The notes below the pieces were generated by a model, which ran no database searches, was not told the DNA's origin, and worked only from the letters and a program-made list of their open reading frames with translations. Positions 1-19,957 of a stretch of 64,000 nt of DNA are shown piece after piece; within the stretch, counting starts at the first letter, position 1, and every line of letters starts with the position of its first letter. Both the position numbers and the translations under genes were made by a program. Where the stretch lies: contig JAUJYZ010000008.1 in the NCBI GenBank assembly GCA_033675265.1, positions 56,001 through 120,000 of the forward strand. The letters run 5' to 3'. This DNA is from Actinostola sp. cb2023 (taxonomy: Eukaryota > Cnidaria > Anthozoa > Actiniaria > Actinostolidae).

Positions 1-1506
1 CTTTAATCAGTAGACAAGTACATTGGTCTTGCATTTGAAGAATAACATGATCAGCATTATTATTAATCAAGTTGTTTAAATCCCCAGTTATTGTTGACAC
101 AAATCAGTGGTTCCATAAGACAGAGGTTCTACCTGGTGACATCAGTATTACTATAGGTGCAGAGTATGACTAAATAACTGTATGCCAACTATGTAACAAA
201 TAATAAACTTTTAGATGTAAAAACAAATACATTCATGATTTTAAAAAGAACAAAAATGTTTCAAAAACAGAAAAGAAACAAATAAATAATATGCCAACGT
301 TCAATTTTGTCGTAAGACTTAATGCCTATATCATACAATATAAATTATAACTTGTTATATAAATAGATATTTAGCTGGAAGGAATAAAAGGAACATGTAT
401 TTATTTCAAATCATAAATTAGTATTATTGTAGTGATTACTGATCTAAAAAGTAAGGCTCGGTAGAAACATTGAACTACAAAAAGAAGAGATGAGAATGAA
501 GAATGTTTCAGCGTCATTGGTCAACTTCAAGATTATGGGTACATCTATATTACATGATTACTGGTTGCAGATTTTGAATAAGATAAATTTTTTTTGTGGT
601 AATGAAAGTATTTTGTCAACAGATTTTATCGTATGTGTTACAGACTGTGCGAATCGAAAAGCCATGGGAGTGCCCAGGAATATTCCAGAAATCGTTTATC
701 ATTCGTTGAAAAATCTGAAACAACTCTCTAATTATTGACTGATTGACTGATTTGTAGTCAGATAAACTTCTTGCAGTTAGAGTCGTTTCTGATTGTTCAA
801 CGAACTATTTCTGAACTATTTCTGGGTGCCCAGTTGTTCGATTCACACTGTAAACGATATCTCCACTGTTCAAACAAATATCAACCAAATCAAATCAAAG
901 ACCAACATTATGACCGTGCTTCACTGATTATAAGTGACTTGACTATTAACGACTAGTGACATCACATATCAAGATGGCAGCCTCCATAGCTTTCAATGCG
1001 AACTAAAAAATCAAGAATACATTGTATATGTTGATATATTTGGTGTCTAAACAGATCCACAATGTACATAAACCAAGAAAATAGTTTCAGTCAACAATTA
1101 GTAATATTGTTCTATTTATTTTTCACCATTGTCAGTCTCAATACCTCTTACGTTTATGTGTAAAATAATGTCAAAAATATGTACTAATAAATGATGATCA
1201 TGTATGTCTCACTAATGTGTACCAAGTATTAGCCACTTGCAATTTATTAAGCGTGACCCCTAAATCAGATCCTAATAAAATTTGCGATTTTATATTTAAT
1301 GTCATTTCTCCTGTGTCAGACATTATGAGCTAAAACTCCACCTTTTTACTAATTTTGAGCTCTTTTCATTTCTGTAGTTCATTTTGACACTGATTTAAGG
1401 GTGTTGGTGTCACGTGACCTCTAGTGCAAGTGGTCTATTTGTGATCTTACTCAACTTTGTTTGTGTGGTCAATAATATTGTCACAAATGATCCAGTCTGG
1501 TGACCA

Positions 1507-1581
1507 TAATACTGATCTATCTAAGTTACCGGTAGTTGACCAACTTCATAATACTGATCTATCTAAGTTAGTTGACCAACC
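1507..1581. repeat. Two-copy direct repeat, about 40 bp
   Basis: The block containing ATAATACTGATCTATCTAAG followed by GTTGACCAAC occurs twice in tandem, the first copy with a few extra bases (CCGGTA). No function is evident. Confidence 0.7.
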
Positions 1582-1818
1582 ATTGGGTAAGATTGCTAAT
1601 AACGACAACTATAATGATTTATTCAATAACTTCTTGATATTTTTCTCAGGAATAATGGATTACTAATGACTATGAAAATGACCCTTCGTCTGAAGGTTGA
1701 CATGATTTTCCTTTCAGGTTCAATACCTGCACATTTATTACACAGTCTATACAGCTTGCTAGCATTAGGTTCAAACATCAAGTCTATAATACACTATGAA
1801 TTATTGTGAATGGTAACA

Positions 1819-2015
1819 GCTGATGTATGTGACAGTAACTGCATAGCTTACTATAGATTCATTCTATGCTGATGATGTGACAGTAACTGCATAGCTTACT
1901 ATAGATTCATTCTATGCTGATGTATGTGACAGTAACTGCATAGCTTACTATAGATTCATTCTATGCTGATGTATGTGACAGTAACTGCATAGCTTACTAT
2001 AGATTCATTCTATGC
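1819..2015. repeat. 49-bp minisatellite, four copies
   Basis: Four head-to-tail copies start near 1819, 1868, 1916 and 1965. Each contains GTGACAGTAACTGCATAGCT and ends in GATTCATTCTAT. The copies are almost identical, so the expansion is recent. It lies downstream of GID4. Confidence 0.85.
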
Positions 2016-2311
2016 TGTGATATTTGACTGAGGAAGCTGGTTGCTCTGATAAATAAAAAAAGATGCAGATATGAAGTTTTGAGGAGCATCCGGTTTCCGA
2101 GTGCAAATTTCACAGCACATGAAGGAACTACTCTATTGTCATTACCATTCGACATTAAAAAATGTCCTTGGTGAAATAAGACAGGCACCACCCTCTGATA
2201 GTCTGTTGCCCTTGGTAGATACCACTAGCGCATCATGTGGTCCATTTTGACCAATGAGAGCAAAGGAAAATGAATTTTTGAATTTTAAACAGACATAGCT
2301 GCATTTGTACA

Positions 2312-2350
2312 CAGTCCAATATATATATATATATATCAGTATATTGGACT
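2312..2350. repeat. Short AT hairpin 3' of GID4
   Basis: AGTCCAATATA is followed by a TA run and the inverse TATATTGGACT. The perfect arms with a TA core form a potential cruciform about 57 bp beyond the GID4 stop codon. Confidence 0.7.
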
Positions 2351-2406
2351 ATGTATTATTACGGTATTTGTTGTATGTATCCAAGGCACGACAGGGTGTG
2401 GCAATA

Positions 2407-5400
2407 CTATCTAAACTCATATATAGGTTGGCTGTGGTCAGGAATGTGCGTTAGGTTTAATGACTGGAACCATTCTGAGCTGCGGTGATAGTAATATCCT
2501 TCGATAGAAGCTGTAGATTTTTGTAAACAAATGTAATAGAAGCCTGCAAATGACGCTCCATTGATGTCTCGAATCTTGTGATCAGGTACAAGGAACTGTT
2601 CCTGGAAGATGAAAAAAAGTCAAAATGACCAGGTACCAAGATAAGAAACTTCAAATGTTTTTTTTGCACAACAAGGGGATTTTTTTTTATTGAACCAGAC
2701 CAACTAGCCTGCCTGATTGTAATCACAGAACAACGTGGTCACAGCGATTTACCCGGTCAGTTGATTTGGGGTCCATTGGGCTCGTATTTATGTTTACGTC
2801 CTTTGTATATACCATCCAATAAAGTTGTTAAAAAAACACTTATATTTTAGGAGTTAAACTTGAGTGAACATTTCTTGCTGGTCCTCGAGCTATTGAAGAA
2901 TGACCCTTTGGGAAGACTGGGCAGGAGGTGATGGGGTTACCAGTGGTACTAAACCAATCTATTTAACAATAGACCTTTTTACCGATACGGCGGCCATTTT
3001 GGATTCTATTGTTTTGGCTAAAACATTATGGGATGCTCATGGTGCAAATGACCCAAAAACTGTAGAGAGTGGCATGGAGTCGCGTCAATATATTATTTTT
3101 CTATGTCACTCTAGCCATAGTATTGTATGACTTAATATCTATGTATGTGTTGTGTATTGTTGTATAATTTTGTACAAATTGGCCAAATGGTTACTAGCTT
3201 GCACCCTGGGCATCCCATAATTTCTCCATAATTCAAGATGGCCACCGTATCGGTAAAAAGGTCTATTAGACTACGAGTTCGAGATTTCTATGATAGTCAA
3301 CGATGCGCATAGTCTAATAGTTTTAGTAGAAACCAACTAGCATACTACATTCGATTTATACCAATATTTATTGATTGTTCGCTTTGTTTTTGTTCAAAAC
3401 GCCGGCTTTTTCACTATTCACTATCTAGATAGTGAGTACGTTAGCCAATCAGATTGCAGGATTTGTGATAGTATGCTAGTTGGTTTCTACTAATTGAGTA
3501 TTCTGTATCCAGTCCTGTAGACCAGATGCTCAAAGTACATGACTACCAACAGACAGACTGGTCAGTCAAAGGGGAAATGAAGTATAATAAGTCAATATTT
3601 AATCAAGTACTTACTTTCCATCTCATGAAGATAAAGTCTAAGTTGTCTAGTTGAGTGTAGTCAAATGAGTCCGAATTAAAGGTTTTTGCAAATTGATAAA
3701 AAGCCAGGAATTTTCCCTGTTAAAAAAGACACTTGGTAGTCAGCATCAGTAGTAATAATAGTACATTATAGACTAATTATCTGATCATATAGTACATTAT
3801 AGACTAACTATCTGTGGTTAAAGTTCTTCATTATTTCACATTGTATATATTCTGGACTTACATGAGTCTCCTTTGCAGCCGTTTTTAGTTCTGCCGCACA
3901 ACGTTACGTTGCAGAACATATACATAAACTTTATTAACGTGTCATGACTTCTAGCATACCACAAGTGGTACACTAATCGGGACACTTAATTAAGACATAA
4001 TTACATTTACAAATAGATATATAACTATAAATGGCTGCGAAGGAGACTATAGTTCTACATGTATGTAAAAACTCTGTAACAACACTAGAGAGAAATACTC
4101 TAAACAACATGCTATAAAACACACTTCCATTGATTTTGCTACACAAAGTCATTCCAAACTGTGTTGGATAAAGACCTACCCAATGTTTCCTGTCAACATC
4201 CTCATCAGCATCCTGTAAACACAGCATTTATTTAAAAAAGTAAAGGACTGATTTATTAACGTCCGAAGTCTCTTTAGCTGACACTAATCTACCAGAGAGC
4301 AGACGGTGCGCCCTTCACCCCCTCCTTCCATCAATGCTCTGTTTTAAGGGTGTTGTAGACTACATTTATATATGCATTGTATTGTAGATCATACGGTACT
4401 TTGGTACTTGGACTGGAAAGTGCAGACTTATTTTCACAACCTTGATAATCACAGGTATAACAGAGACATAACATCTAATATCTATATAATAATACATGTA
4501 CATTCCAATACTGATTCAACTAGACATACATGTATAATATAATGTAGTTCAAGTGTTTGATAATCAAATAATGCCCATGTGGACTGCTGTCACATTGATA
4601 CATGTAGGTGTTTGCCTGTCATTCGAAGGCTGATTATCAGATCCATGGATCTCATCTAATATATGATGTTGGTTGCAGTCCAACACCACTGTAACTATCA
4701 CAGCACTCAGCCTTCAGTTGACCCTTGAGATGTAACCAACATTTAACCTTAGAGTGCAAACAATATAACCGTGAAATAGTACTATTACTAAAGTAGTGTT
4801 ATCTCTATTGTTTTCTAGATTGTTTCATTATTCTAGTGCTATTTAGTACTAAACTGTATCACGGATATATTGTTTGCACTCCACAGCTACTAAAGACCAC
4901 CTACCCATTTTCTTGTCAAGAATGGATGCTTTCTTCCTATCACTTCACCATCAAAGTAAGTCGTTAGTGTTGGAAACTCCTGTAAGATGGCAGTTGTTCT
5001 TTAGTATGTTATATTGTATATTATTAGAACTGAAGACATTATTACCCACATATAAGCACACCTTTTCACCCATAGTCATCTTTTGAAATCAGGGTTGCAG
5101 CTTATAATGTATGCATGGGACAATCTAGAAATGGTGACCTACATTTGCATAAATTAAATTATAGTGCCCAGTTCTCTATCTTCTGATCAACTACCTGGTT
5201 ACCTAGTTATGAATGATAGTGGGATGAAGGGCCTTCCTATTATCATGTAAAATTCCACTGAAAAACTGACTTGAATGAACATACATATGTATCTGATCAA
5301 CAAACACCTGAGAAAGATCATTTATGTCTGAGTTTCCAATGTTGATTTATTTCTTTTACAAAACTTTGTTTCAAAACTCAGGGTATGACTTTTTGTTGAA

Positions 5401-7048
5401 CTAAATACAGTATAAATTATTTAATAATTATTAATAGTATATTACGCGCGATTTGATTGGTCGAGGGCCGTCTGTTATTAGAGTAGAGACCACAGATGAC
5501 GTCACAAAATCACTTGATTCTCAAAATATTATATAAAACAAATAGATTCCATTTTGCCGTGCGTCTGTACTCTTATAGATGCACAGAAGATGTCAAAATG
5601 TGGTGAGAACAATAGTCACATCACTCGACTTCATCTCGTGGCATACTTTAATAATTTTGTTCTCGCCACATTTTGATGTCATCTGTGCATCTATAAGGTA
5701 CAGATGCACAGGAAAATGGAATCTATTTGTTAAGTTTATGGTATCATAGTGAGACATATGGCATTTCATTTTCATTTTTTGAACTGAATTTTCTGTAGCT
5801 GGATTGTCATTCAAAGCCAGTACAGTATACTCCATAAAGCTATGGATTGCCTGCTCAGGTCCAAGAGCTAGCCAGTACCCTTTGGGTTTCTAATGAAAAC
5901 TCTGTAGTCGGCAATAAGAATGACAGATAAATGGCAATGTATAACTGTCAATGCTAGTATAACTTTTAATCTTACTACAATGTAATTTCATCAACTTGTC
6001 TTCAACATTGTCTTCTGAAACTGACACTTGACTTTGAATTAGAATTTAATATCTACATCTACTTTATTAGTGGACAACACTTTCGCAACTAGTTCATGGT
6101 GCACATGATAATCAATACAATAACAATGATACATGTACATAAAGTATGGAACCCGTTTTTGTGGCATAAAAAGTCTAGTTGTATTCACAGACGTCGCATA
6201 TCTTTAAGCATTTATTATAAATAAAATCTGATCATAATCAAAACCACTTTCAGCATTCTAAGTAATAACTATCTAAGAAAATAATAATAATAAATCACCC
6301 TAAAAATCAGAAAATGCAGAAAGAATGTTCAAAGTTATTTTGTTATGAACACCTTCAGTAGATTATAATGAAATGATTTCAAATCACCTTATATATTGTG
6401 TATCCCTTTATATTACAGCAACAGCAATATACCATGACAGACGTTCAAAAAGCATTTATCGTAATTTTAGAATATAAGCCTAGTCAAGAAAACGACAATA
6501 AGCTTAAATCTAGTTTATAGACTGGATTTCGAGCAGGATTTTATCCCTACATTTGCTACAAAGACATTTATTTGTCTAATTTTCTTTTCAAAGATTAAAG
6601 ACAGGCAAAATTCGTCTGTAAGCTTCTTATATATAAGGCTTAAGCTTAAACATGTTTTTATAAAGAAAAAAAAGCCCTATTTTTTAGACAGTTCATATAA
6701 ACAGACAGTCAGTCATAAGTTCATACGATTCACAATAATAAACTTACTTCAGTTAACCCCTTAATCTTCAGATATCCACACAGGAAGGCGTTATCATCAT
6801 CTACATGCTTTGAAATAGGATATCAAGAAATCAGAGAAGAGACAACGACTTTGAAAAGAATAGAATGAATAGTTTGAGGGTTATCTCTGACACCGAACAC
6901 AAACCTGCAAAACAACTTCAACGTCGTAGCGATTTCCTTTACTTTTTTGGTGTCCCTGGAATCGAGAGCCACTATAGAGTAACGACTGAGCGAGACCAGG
7001 CTGTTTAGTGCTAGGAGGAAGGGGATTTGCGGCTACTTTTCCCGGCAT
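2407..7048 (-). CDS. GID4: GID4, substrate receptor of the CTLH/GID E3 ubiquitin ligase
   Basis: The family recognises N-terminal proline degrons and recruits substrates to the CTLH/GID ligase. Coding exons, minus strand: 6905-7048, 6748-6807, 4905-4979, 4180-4212, 3615-3716, 2407-2601. Lengths 144, 60, 75, 33, 102 and 195 sum to 609 nt (202 aa plus stop); every junction is phase 0 with GT-AG. Family blocks in order: [15 protein letters not shown] (about 16-30), [39 protein letters not shown] (an entire 33-nt exon), [31 protein letters not shown] and the C-terminus IYEFR. This spans the whole beta-barrel. The start MPGKV was chosen where homology begins, but the frame stays open upstream with in-frame ATGs at 7252 and 7258, so a longer N-terminus is possible. 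Introns 3 and 5 and intron 2 carry MITEs. Very confident. Confidence 0.96.
2967..3268. mobile_element. Palindrome-ended MITE-like element in GID4 intron 5
   Basis: The left arm around 2968-3003 (GACCTTTTTACCGATACGGC) is matched by its inverse around 3235-3267 (CCGTATCGGTAAAAAGGTC). Arms of about 34 bp flank roughly 230 bp without coding potential, the structure of a non-autonomous DNA transposon. Confidence 0.75.
3320..3494. mobile_element. Palindromic MITE in GID4 intron 5
   Basis: TAGTAGAAACCAACTAGCAT near 3322 is the inverse of ATGCTAGTTGGTTTCTACTA near 3473-3492. The arms are about 25 bp and the element about 175 bp. It lies about 50 bp from the previous element and 120 bp from exon 5. 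Confidence 0.8.
4751..4881. mobile_element. 131-bp palindromic MITE in GID4 intron 3, beside exon 3
   Basis: The termini AGAGTGCAAACAATATA and TATATTGTTTGCACTC are inverted. The core GTGAAATAGTACTATTACTA is shared with the element at 37152-37283, so both belong to one family. Its right end is only 23 bp from the GID4 exon 3 donor at 4904-4905. Confidence 0.8.
5427..5732. mobile_element. Deleted copy of a MITE family (full copy at 59708-60483)
   Basis: One end reads TATTACGCGCGATTTGATTGG; the other is a long palindrome (5537-5732) with arms containing AATAGATTCCATTTT, GTCTGTACTCTTATAGATGC and the inverse. The same palindrome occurs at 59708-59896 and the same other end, inverted, at 60390-60483. 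This copy lacks about 470 bp of interior. It lies in GID4 intron 2. Confidence 0.85.
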
Positions 7049-7835
7049 TTTTTCCCTACCTTCTTCACTGGTCTTCACGCAATCTTTTGAAACTATATTA
7101 CAAAGGATTGTGGGTAGGGTCACGTGACTGACACAGGTAGCCCAACAGGGAAATGGCGCGTAAATCTTAGGGGTGATTGGCGGTCGGTTTTGAAAACGAC
7201 CCCTAATAAAAGGTACACATAAGCGCATAAATAAAAGAGCTGTTGAAGCCATGTTCATTTCGACCCCTAAAAGGTACGACAATATATGGCGAAAAAGTGA
7301 TTGTGCTGATATCGTTACAAACTGTAATCAGTGACTGCACAACATCTTTCTTCTGTTTCAAATAACAATTGACCCTAAAAGGTACGGAGTGATGTTACGT
7401 AACTGACCTACCACTTGGACAAAGGGAGTACCCCCCGGGCAATAGAACGAATCTATTGTTTGATTCGTTCTATTGTTTGAAGGTCCTTTTGGTCGATGTG
7501 ATCATAACCTTTAGTAACTTATTCTTCATCTTTTTGTAAAGCTAAAAATCATTGAACCAACAAGTATTGCCGATCAGTTTGTGTGTTTTATTATCTCGTC
7601 TCACATTCATGTCTCTCCTGTGATTACACAATTGTTTGAACGAACAACGTTTGTCTTCAATTTAAAATCCCAGTGCTCTTTTTTTTGCAGTGATGTTTTA
7701 AAAAGTCTTTTGTACATATCTTTGTTGGAGATTTACATGGCGTACGTTGTATTATACATGTACATTGTTCTTGGCACTGCATGACTTGTCCTTTAATCGT
7801 TCATCCACTTCTTATGCTACGGATGCAACTCAAGA
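7049..7835. other. GID4 promoter region and GTPBP1 3' end
   Basis: This 787-bp gap separates the GTPBP1 stop (7836) from the GID4 start (7048); both genes read on minus. GTPBP1 has a plausible AATAAA on minus at 7588-7593 (TTTATT on plus), about 245 bp past its stop. A small palindrome built on AATAGAACGAATC sits at about 7441-7480. No other gene is seen. Confidence 0.6.
7119..7128. promoter_or_regulatory. Palindromic E-box GTCACGTGAC upstream of GID4
   Basis: The perfect 10-bp palindrome GTCACGTGAC lies about 70 bp upstream of the chosen GID4 ATG. CACGTG with GT/AC flanks is the classic USF/MITF/TFE-type bHLH-ZIP site. Use as a promoter element is inference from position. Confidence 0.45.
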
Positions 7836-16132
<8,297 letters not shown>

Positions 16133-17599
16133 GGTTAGCTTCTATCAAAAGAAAAGAAAAATTAGAACATGAACAGAAAAAAGGAAAACTTTCATATTTT
16201 TTTATAACTAGTTTCATTCTGACCAGGCATAACAGTTACAATATTATTATTACTCAGGAATTTTCATTTAATCAACTACTAAAAAGGTGGTATTAAAGTA
16301 AGTATACTCTAGGGATAATGTCACATGTTCATTAAACAAATACTTTTGCGAGTACGCGTAGTGGGTCTGATTGAGTGTTTAATGTTGGTTCCATCTTGCA
16401 ATTCATCAACATTTCGTTGATCAGACAGTCTAGCTTTCCTTGGTATTTATTTGTTTGGTACTCAGTAGAGTTTGGCACATATAAACCAAGGTGGTACAGT
16501 ACTTTAAAAAATTGATACTTTTGATGAAGAAAATGTTAGGCTGATGCAATCTTTCATGACACAAACAGATCAGATGAAAACATTTTAAGAAATCTTTACA
16601 GAAAGTACAAATACAGTTTCATGTAACTGTAGGTACATTGTACATGTAATGCAGAAAACGTTAGCACCATTTAAAATACCTCCAACACAAACAGTTTTGT
16701 TAAAAGTCTTCAAGTTCTTCTCATGTTGCCACAAATGATCTGCATCTGCTTGTTATCAGATACTAATGCGAAATATGTTCAACTAAGGATCAAGCTATAT
16801 ATATGCATCAAATGTCATAAAACTGTGAGTGATTGCATCATCTGACAGAAGAGAGAGACTGGTTCCCAGGAGATTATGGACCATTATAATATTAAATTTA
16901 ATATTGATCATGCAAGACATTTACAAAGAGATCAAGGTATACAATAATAGTGAAAGTTTTTAAAAAGTACATGTATGTCTTGCCACTATAGTCTGAACTA
17001 GTTTAACCGCAAGTTTATAGACACTTTTGACCGTGCAAACTTTAAGCTTTTATATTAAGCTTATATTTTAAATTTTATCTTGAAATGCTTACTTTATATA
17101 AGCTTAATTAATATACAGTAAGCTTACATGGAAGGATAAATAACACTAAATTTAGAAATTAAGCTTATTAACTTACTATCCAGGGATATAGGAAGGTACA
17201 GTACACCGCGTACATTGATTTCTGGGCTTTCAGAATGAGCTGCACCTACTGATTTAGTTTTTCGACAAAGTACAATAACATGCTCACACAGTTTATTTAT
17301 ACTTCCAGTTTCATGGCATCTTTGCATATAATTAAGTATAAAGCCTTTATTACGTGGAACACGTACGTACGGGATTTTAAGAAGTTTTTATATGATACTG
17401 TACAAGCGAAAGTGTAAACTTGTGAAAACACAACCCCATATACCACGCCTTACGAAGAACAAAACAAAAATACAAACCTACCTTCACAAAGGCCTTTAAT
17501 CCATAAACTTAGAGGCGATTTTCAAAGCGATCGCGCCCAGAATAACAAGTCAACAAATACACTTAACTTATACAGTCCAATCCAACAAATCTACACGAC
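16133..17599 (-). other. Probable 5' UTR intron of GTPBP1
   Basis: The GTPBP1 start codon is preceded by a good minus-strand acceptor (CTTTTGATAG, 16145-16137). A matching donor AAG|GTAGGT lies at 17482/17481, so a non-coding first exon from about 17482 upward is likely. The sequence between is AT-rich with scattered AAGCTTAT motifs and no coding evidence. Confidence 0.5.
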
Positions 17600-18229
17600 T
17601 ACTTCACGAAGCTTTCAGACATAAACCTTGACGCTTGGATCTTTGTGTTTCTGTTAGCACTTTGGGGATAGTAATAGGGATCTAATGATGTAATATCCCA
17701 ATCAAAACAATAACAGATCCAATACTTGTCAGGAAAAATTAGAAATTTCATCAGTCTGCAGCGCTTTGATGGTCGAGGGCAATGCGCAAGCGTGATGTTT
17801 GGGGACTGGGATGAAATTTCTCTTGTACCCAATCTTCTCTGGAAGTTAATTTTTCAATTATTTCAAGCATCATTTTAGTTCTATTTGAAACTTTGACATA
17901 AATTTATGATCCTTTATAACGAATGGCATTCATTATTTAAGAAATACTTTTAGATTTTCATTCTGGAGAAGAGAAATGACTGATGAGAACAGATTTTTTG
18001 TTCCACCTCGGTCAAGTTTGACCGTGCAGTAAAATAATTGATCAGCGGATTTTTTTCAAATGGCGGGCTTTCTGTGTGATATATATATGGTGCGCGTGAT
18101 CGCTATTTCTGACACAAAACTCAAGTTTTGGACCTCAAAAAGATATGGAGATTGGATGATTTTGAGAAGCGACATGTTCAGGTTCTTTTAGTGAACTTTT
18201 CGTTTGAAAGAAGAAACTGAGCAGATGAG
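17600..18229. promoter_or_regulatory. Shared promoter region between GTPBP1 and Josephin gene
   Basis: The two genes diverge from here: GTPBP1 leftward (first exon probably near 17482) and the Josephin gene rightward (ATG 18230). A TATA-like GATATATATATGG occurs at about 18078-18090. The minus-strand open frame at 17599-17832 shows no homology and is not called. Confidence 0.5.
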
Positions 18230-19362
18230 ATGACAGAGAAGATTTACCATGAAAAACAGAGCCGAATGCTATGCGCAGTTCACGCTCTCAATAACATTTT
18301 CCAGGATCCTAATGCCTATAGCAAAGTAGATTTTGATACAATATGTTATAATTTAAGTCCTGATACGTATATTAACCCTCACAAAAACCCACTAGGACTT
18401 GGGAACTATGACGTCAATGTGTTAATGTCAGCTATAGCCTTGAGAGGATATGAGACTGTATGGTACGACAAGAGAATGTGAGTAGATTTATAAAGTAGGC
18501 AAGCTTAAATGACATTGCGTGTCTTTTAGAAGGGGGAGGGGGTCTATGGGCATTTTTGGGTAGGGGTGTGCCACGGTGGGCAATTATTCTTGAAAAACCC
18601 TGACCTTATTCCAGACCTAAAAAATGTGATTTTCCATACCATATCCCAGACCTAAGCTCAAAATTCTATACCCTAGCTATCCTGCAGCACATACCTGTAT
18701 GGCATATATAGGGAGTACCCCCCAGGGTGGTACAGGGGAAGGGGTCACATACAGAGGTGAAGGGATCATGTAGTGGGGAAGGGGTCACATACAGAGGTGA
18801 AGGGGTCCTGTAGCAGGGAAGGTACATGTATCACATACAGTAGAGGGGAAGTGGTAACTAGTGTAGAGTGGAAGGGTCATGTAGAGGGAAGTGGTTCTTT
18901 CTTTGTTTCTTTTTTTTTCTAACAAAGTATCTTATTATACTCCAGATACCACAGGGAGCCCAATAAATTATGTTGTGCTCATCTGTAGTTGATACAGATA
19001 TTTCCATCTCTTCCTTTCATCACATTACTAAAGAGCAACTTTGACTATTTTTCAGATCACTAGAATCATTGTATTTTGATAACATCTTTGGTTTTGTCAT
19101 CAACAAACCTTCAAGCATGACTGTTGTTGGAATCACTGTTCCAATCAAAAGACCTCACTGGTTTTCAGTCAAGAAAATAGGAACCACACATTATAACTTG
19201 GACTCCAAACTCCGAGAGCCAAAGATTATTGGTGAGCAAGAATCTGATGTTATACAGTTTTTAACACACTTAATGGAGGAGGAAACCAAAACAGAAATTC
19301 TTCTTGTTGTAGAGAAAAATGTTTCAGAGACTAAGTCCTGGAAAAGGACTGACAGTGCATGA
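18230..19362 (+). CDS. JOSD: Josephin-domain deubiquitinase, JOSD1/JOSD2 type
   Basis: Two exons, 18230-18477 and 19056-19362, joined in phase 2 (GT-AG), give 555 nt or 184 aa; human JOSD1 and JOSD2 are about 202 and 188 aa. The Josephin domain fills the protein and cleaves isopeptide bonds of ubiquitin. YHEKQSRMLCAVHALNN carries the catalytic Cys15; GLGNYDVNVLMSA is family-typical; PHWFSVKK gives His117 and HYNLDSKL gives Asp132. The C-terminal KSWKRTD also matches vertebrate JOSD ends. There is no ataxin-3-like UIM tail. An ATG at 18225 is closed by TGA after one more codon, so the ATG at 18230 is the start. The gene is head-to-head with GTPBP1. One gene here corresponds to two vertebrate paralogues, so the symbol is generic. 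Confidence 0.96.
18540..18890. repeat. G-rich dispersed repeat and minisatellite in the Josephin intron
   Basis: 18540-18722 contains CTGACCTTATTCCAGACCTA and ends GGGAGTACCCCCCAGGG, which resembles a repeat family with a GGGTACTCCC end, also seen near 7425 and 21753. It is followed to about 18890 by degenerate copies of AGGGGAAGGGGTCACATACA. Family recognition is from memory of cnidarian genomes. Confidence 0.55.
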
Positions 19363-19518
19363 GACTTGGTAAGACTGGCATGATAATGGTGATATCAGCT
19401 ATGAAGATCATAGCAACAATGCTGACAGTACTAGTAGTAAATGCTCTGGTTTTCCTCCTTCAGATTGTCTCGAATATATTGTAAATGAGTCTCTGGCTCA
19501 TTATATAGTTCGAGTTTA

Positions 19519-19524
19519 AATAAA
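19519..19524 (+). terminator. AATAAA polyadenylation signal of the Josephin gene
   Basis: AATAAA lies 157 bp after the stop codon on the plus strand, a normal short 3' UTR. No further gene is seen up to the KIF19 start. Confidence 0.6.
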
Positions 19525-19901
19525 CCTATCTACCTACCTTCAGTAAAAATTAACTAGTGAAATGAGTGTCGGGTGTATATGATATAGAATGTAGTAAGAA
19601 GCAGTCATGTATATATATAAGAACGACCATTATTATCATTATTACCGTATGTATAAACACTGGAGACATGAAACAACAATAATTTACAAATTATTTTGCA
19701 AATCAAAATAAAATTGATAAAGGAGAGTTAAATGTGAACAATATCACTAGGAGTAACTTTCTATGAATTGCACAGGTGCAGAATTGATTCCATATTAATA
19801 ATAATAATAATAATAATTTTTGCAGATCACTCCTAGCCTAGGCAAACCTGCAAAGATTAAATGATACAATTAATGATGCTATTATTACTAACCTCTACAT
19901 C

Positions 19902-19957
19902 CCCCCCCCCCCCCCCCCCCCCCCCCCCACCCCCCCCCATCCCCCCCACCCCCATCC
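19902..19957. repeat. Poly-C tract
   Basis: About 56 bases of C with a few A and T interruptions lie in the Josephin-KIF19 intergenic region, beside a short TAA run (19798-19815). Proline-rich frames here are artefacts. Confidence 0.9.

Larger units (their letters stand above)
1..2406. other. 3' flank of GID4, no convincing gene
   Basis: AT-rich sequence downstream of the GID4 stop. Short open frames (for example 490-738) show no recognisable family, splice signals or codon bias and are not called. A minus-strand AATAAA (TTTATT on plus at 1734-1739) is a possible but distant GID4 polyadenylation signal. The only clear structure is small tandem and inverted repeats, listed separately. Confidence 0.5.

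Noticed and set aside
2900..3130. 76-codon plus-strand frame
   Set aside because: Lies in GID4 intron 5 and across a palindromic element; no homology visible.
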